Below, piece after piece: positions 62,601 to 64,000 of a stretch of DNA of 64,000 bases; position 1 is the stretch's first letter, and each line of letters opens with the position of its first letter. The stretch lies in assembly GCF_001418225.1 (NCBI RefSeq), contig NZ_LIPT01000012.1, forward strand, positions 51,700-115,699. The letters are read 5' to 3'. The notes under the pieces are model-generated. The model saw only the letters and a list, made by a program, of their open reading frames with translations. It was not told the DNA's origin and did not search any database. Position numbers and translations under genes: made by a program. The stretch is from Pannonibacter indicus (lineage in GTDB: Bacteria; Pseudomonadota; Alphaproteobacteria; Rhizobiales; Stappiaceae).

Positions 62601-64000
62601 CACATAGCGCCCGGCAAGGTTGCCGTTGATGCCCTGCAGGTCCGTGCCCGTCGTGCTGCCTTCGGCGCCGAGGCTGGTGAGGATCGTGTAGCTGTTGACT
62701 GCGCCGTCGCTGCCCAGCTTCGTGGCAAAGCTGCCGGTGGAGGCAAGGTTGACGGGGGCGCTGACGGTATAGGCGGCTGTGTTGCCCGCTGCCACTGCGC
62801 CCTGACCATAATGCAGCGCCAGCCCCGCCGTGGACGTGCCGTTGAGCGTGGCGTTGATGGCAATGTTCCGGTCGGCCCGGAGGGTGAGGACATTGGCGGA
62901 CCAATCGATGCCTGAGGACACGGTGATATCGCCCGCATCCGCTCCCGCAGCGGTGGTCGAGATTTCCACATTGCCGCTGGCAAGGCTTGCCTCAATGGCG
63001 GCTGCCATGTCCGCGCCGATGTTGATGTCCGTGGGGTCGATCAGCCAGCTGCCGCCGTCCGTCTCGACTTTCAGCGTCTTGCCGAGCTTCACCTTCTTGG
63101 CGGAGGTTTCGACAAATTTGGCTTTCAGCGCGCCGCTGGCGTTCGTTTCATCACTGCCCAGCAGCAGGATGCGGCCACTGCGCGAGCCGATGGCCTTGGC
63201 TTCCACCGTGCCGGTGTTGTTGACGATGCCCTTTTTCGCTTCCGAGGCGCCCCTGGCGGTGAGAATGGCGGTGCCGCCATCGGCCTGGATCAGGCCGCTG
63301 TTTTCCGCCAGCGCCTCCATGGTGGAGGCTTTCACCTCTACCGAGATCAGGCCGTCGCCGTCAAAATCCAGCAGCACATCCGTTCCCGCGGCAAGGGCTG
63401 TATCGCCGGTGATGGTGCCGCTGTTGCGCACGGTGGGGGCGATGAGGGCCACAACCGCGCCGGACACTTCACCCGCATTGGTGACGGAACCGCCGCTGCC
63501 GGTGAAAGTGAAGTCATGGGCCAGAAATTTTCTGTCGGTGATGCCGAGCGTGGAGGCGACGAAGGCCCCTGTCTGCACCCGCCCGCTGGTGCCGATGGCG
63601 ATGCCATTGGGGTTGATCAGGAACACCTGGCCATTGGCATTGAGATTGCCGAGGATCTGCGACGGGTCCTGCCCCGTGACGCGGTTGAGCGCCATGGACG
63701 AGGCGCCTGGCTGCACGAAATTGACCGTCGCGCCGCTGCCGATGGAGAAGCTGTTCCAGTTGGTGATCAGCTGATTGCTGGTCTGCGTCACCGTCATGGT
63801 GCTGCCCGAGGTGCCGATGCTGCCCGTGCCTGCCGCGATGGTGCCGCCGGTGGGCAGCTCCTGTGCCTGCAGCAGGGAGGGGGGCAGGATCAGCCCGGCG
63901 CCAAGCGCGCAGGTGGACAGCAGCAGGTGATCGGCCCCCACGGACGGGTCCAATTTGATTGTTAGTGCAATGATGGTCGTGGCGCCAGCGCGGGCGGCAT
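59670..64000 (-). CDS. Two-partner-secretion adhesin (filamentous haemagglutinin family), start outside window
   Basis: The frame is open to the right edge, giving 1,443 visible residues. The first ones, AGATTIIALTIKLDPSVG up to LLQAQ, look like the end of an extended signal peptide. Then follow the TPS secretion domain (TQTSNQLITNWNSFSIGSGATVNFVQPG, NPNGIAIGTSG), a beta-helical stretch, four to five GLUG-type motifs (GGLVGFLNSGTISQSYATGN), and six YDG/MBG-like repeats of about 80-95 residues that alternate in two types. A short acidic end, LIEDERSE, closes it. Such proteins are exported by a TpsB pore and mediate adhesion; the partner gene is not in the window. Confidence 0.9.
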   Translation of the reverse strand, partial: AARAGATTIIALTIKLDPSVGADHLLLSTCALGAGLILPPSLLQAQELPTGGTIAAGTGSIGTSGSTMTVTQTSNQLITNWNSFSIGSGATVNFVQPGASSMALNRVTGQDPSQILGNLNANGQVFLINPNGIAIGTSGRVQTGAFVASTLGITDRKFLAHDFTFTGSGGSVTNAGEVSGAVVALIAPTVRNSGTITGDTALAAGTDVLLDFDGDGLISVEVKASTMEALAENSGLIQADGGTAILTARGASEAKKGIVNNTGTVEAKAIGSRSGRILLLGSDETNASGALKAKFVETSAKKVKLGKTLKVETDGGSWLIDPTDINIGADMAAAIEASLASGNVEISTTAAGADAGDITVSSGIDWSANVLTLRADRNIAINATLNGTSTAGLALHYGQGAVAAGNTAAYTVSAPVNLASTGSFATKLGSDGAVNSYTILTSLGAEGSTTGTDLQGINGNLAGRYVLGSDIDASATSGWNSGAGFAPLGNFTTAFSGSFEGLGHTVSGLYIDRPSTQAVGLFGVTAGASLSNSGVTGSVAGGSSVGGAVGWAANSTLSGLWSSATVAGSTGATGGLVGTMFQTTLTRSFASGDVSGGAVLGGGVLGAFGGLVGFLNSGTISQSYATGNASTSRFQVGGLVGATSANGVIINSYATGNVSGTDGGALVGNNGGTISYSYATGSVSGNQGLIGTGSIANVSNVFYNVDTAGAGSMPASWGKTATGLLDPFLYIEDGWDFASVWGSPKAGGLPELRALSTQALYDNYLKVSGTLSRAYGGTGSFQGSLSTTGASASGISVSVDVGSAITGTTNAGTYAWSEPDMVELGLTGGLTMDDFYLAFGTGGVTVTPRAVSLTGSRTYNGSTSFSAPDIVLGNLANGETLTLSGTATLVNKNADTHFTADTSGLTLGNGTGLASNYTLTDAVVELDVTRAVITAISGLAVDSKVYDATTTATLDTSGVILSGMVSGDDLVFDGSAAFLTASAGTGKTVEVTIFALSGADAGNYEYDASIGSTILLTSAADISQKALTVTGLAGLTRIYDGTTAVIIDQSFAGLNGVILGDDVSLAPVLGAYADKNAGNGKIITITGLTLGGAEAGNYSVSVTPGTVTGDVEKAVITAVSGLSAQSKVYDGGDAATLDTTNAVLTGFVSGDDLTLSGSAAFLDPSAGTNKDISVFGLALAGADAANYELANALGNSFNVSTTAAITPKALTLTGVSGLTRIYDGTTAVALDLAGAQLDGIILGDDVSLASALGTYADKNAGTGKVITLSGLTLGGMAAGNYTVSITPGTVTGDVTQAVISSIGGIAALSKMADGTVTATLDTSGALFNGMVTGDMLSVATANGVFADAEPGTGKTVLISGLSLGGADAMNYTLASSTATALADITLPVAGQPGTVSRVVSSWSLFGGLFSPAGRTTPLTFASLGSTPQDMTGMDLIEDERSE
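59960..61470 (-). repeat. Alternating YDG-type repeats in the adhesin gene
   Basis: Six tandem coding repeats. Type A has GLTRIYDGTTAV ... GVILGDDVSLAPVLGAYADKNAG (units near 60,660-60,930 and 60,120-60,390). Type B has SKVYDG or SKVYDA ... GFVSGDDLTLSGSAAF (near 60,940-61,210, 60,400-60,655 and 59,880-60,115). The first unit (near 61,230-61,470) is more divergent. The two type A copies are highly similar in DNA as well, so recent duplication or gene conversion is likely. Confidence 0.8.

Overview
The window is a GC-rich accessory segment of an alphaproteobacterial genome, probably from the Rhizobiales/Stappiaceae group (compare Pannonibacter or Labrenzia; inference from gene content). A complete repABC partition and replication cassette (43,080-47,079) shows that it belongs to a large plasmid or chromid. 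The dense set of toxin-antitoxin pairs fits a secondary replicon.

Layout. 1-1,440: the end of an IS256-type element abuts an SMP-30/gluconolactonase gene that has lost its start. 1,485-2,059: ccdAB. 2,267-8,998: a minus-strand operon (ABC ATPase, binding protein, fused permease, beta-CASP-like metallohydrolase, dual-specificity phosphatase) diverges from a LacI regulator. 9,068-11,268: three consecutive toxin-antitoxin pairs (DUF1778/GNAT, Phd/VapC, ParDE). 11,465-28,431: phenylacetate catabolism (paaX, paaABCDE, paaZ, a TetR gene, paaK, paaI, paaG) with a Liv-type ABC importer, interrupted by a broken RHH/ParE pair. 28,566-30,079: hipBA. 30,401-42,885: nicotinate catabolism (nicC, nicBA, nicR, a nicS-like gene, nicE, nicD, nicX, nicF) ending in a sodium:solute symporter with a small membrane partner. 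43,080-47,730: repA, repB, a predicted antisense RNA, repC and a ParD/RelE pair. 48,135-59,660: iron functions (FepA-type receptor; binding protein, two permeases and ATPase of a siderophore importer) interleaved with a decayed secreted-protein gene, a nucleotide-sugar dehydrogenase, a PadR/DUF2218 pair and a LysR-TrpD2-like fusion. 59,670 to the right edge: a large two-partner-secretion adhesin, start outside the window.

How it works together. The paa genes activate phenylacetate (PaaK), epoxidise the ring (PaaABCDE), isomerise it (PaaG), open and oxidise it (PaaZ) and clear dead-end thioesters (PaaI). The Liv importer probably brings in the substrate. A near-identical 26-bp TetR-type operator lies before paaA and in the paaG/importer divergent region. 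The nic genes carry nicotinate through 6-hydroxynicotinate, 2,5-dihydroxypyridine, N-formylmaleamate, maleamate and maleate to fumarate; two palindrome families mark their control regions. The iron genes form a TonB-dependent siderophore uptake route, with an IRO-type box over the receptor promoter.

Between genes, a family of mosaic intergenic repeats built around CCCCTTGAGGGG-like cores appears at ten or more places, and a second hairpin family occurs twice. I saw no tRNA, rRNA or CRISPR array.
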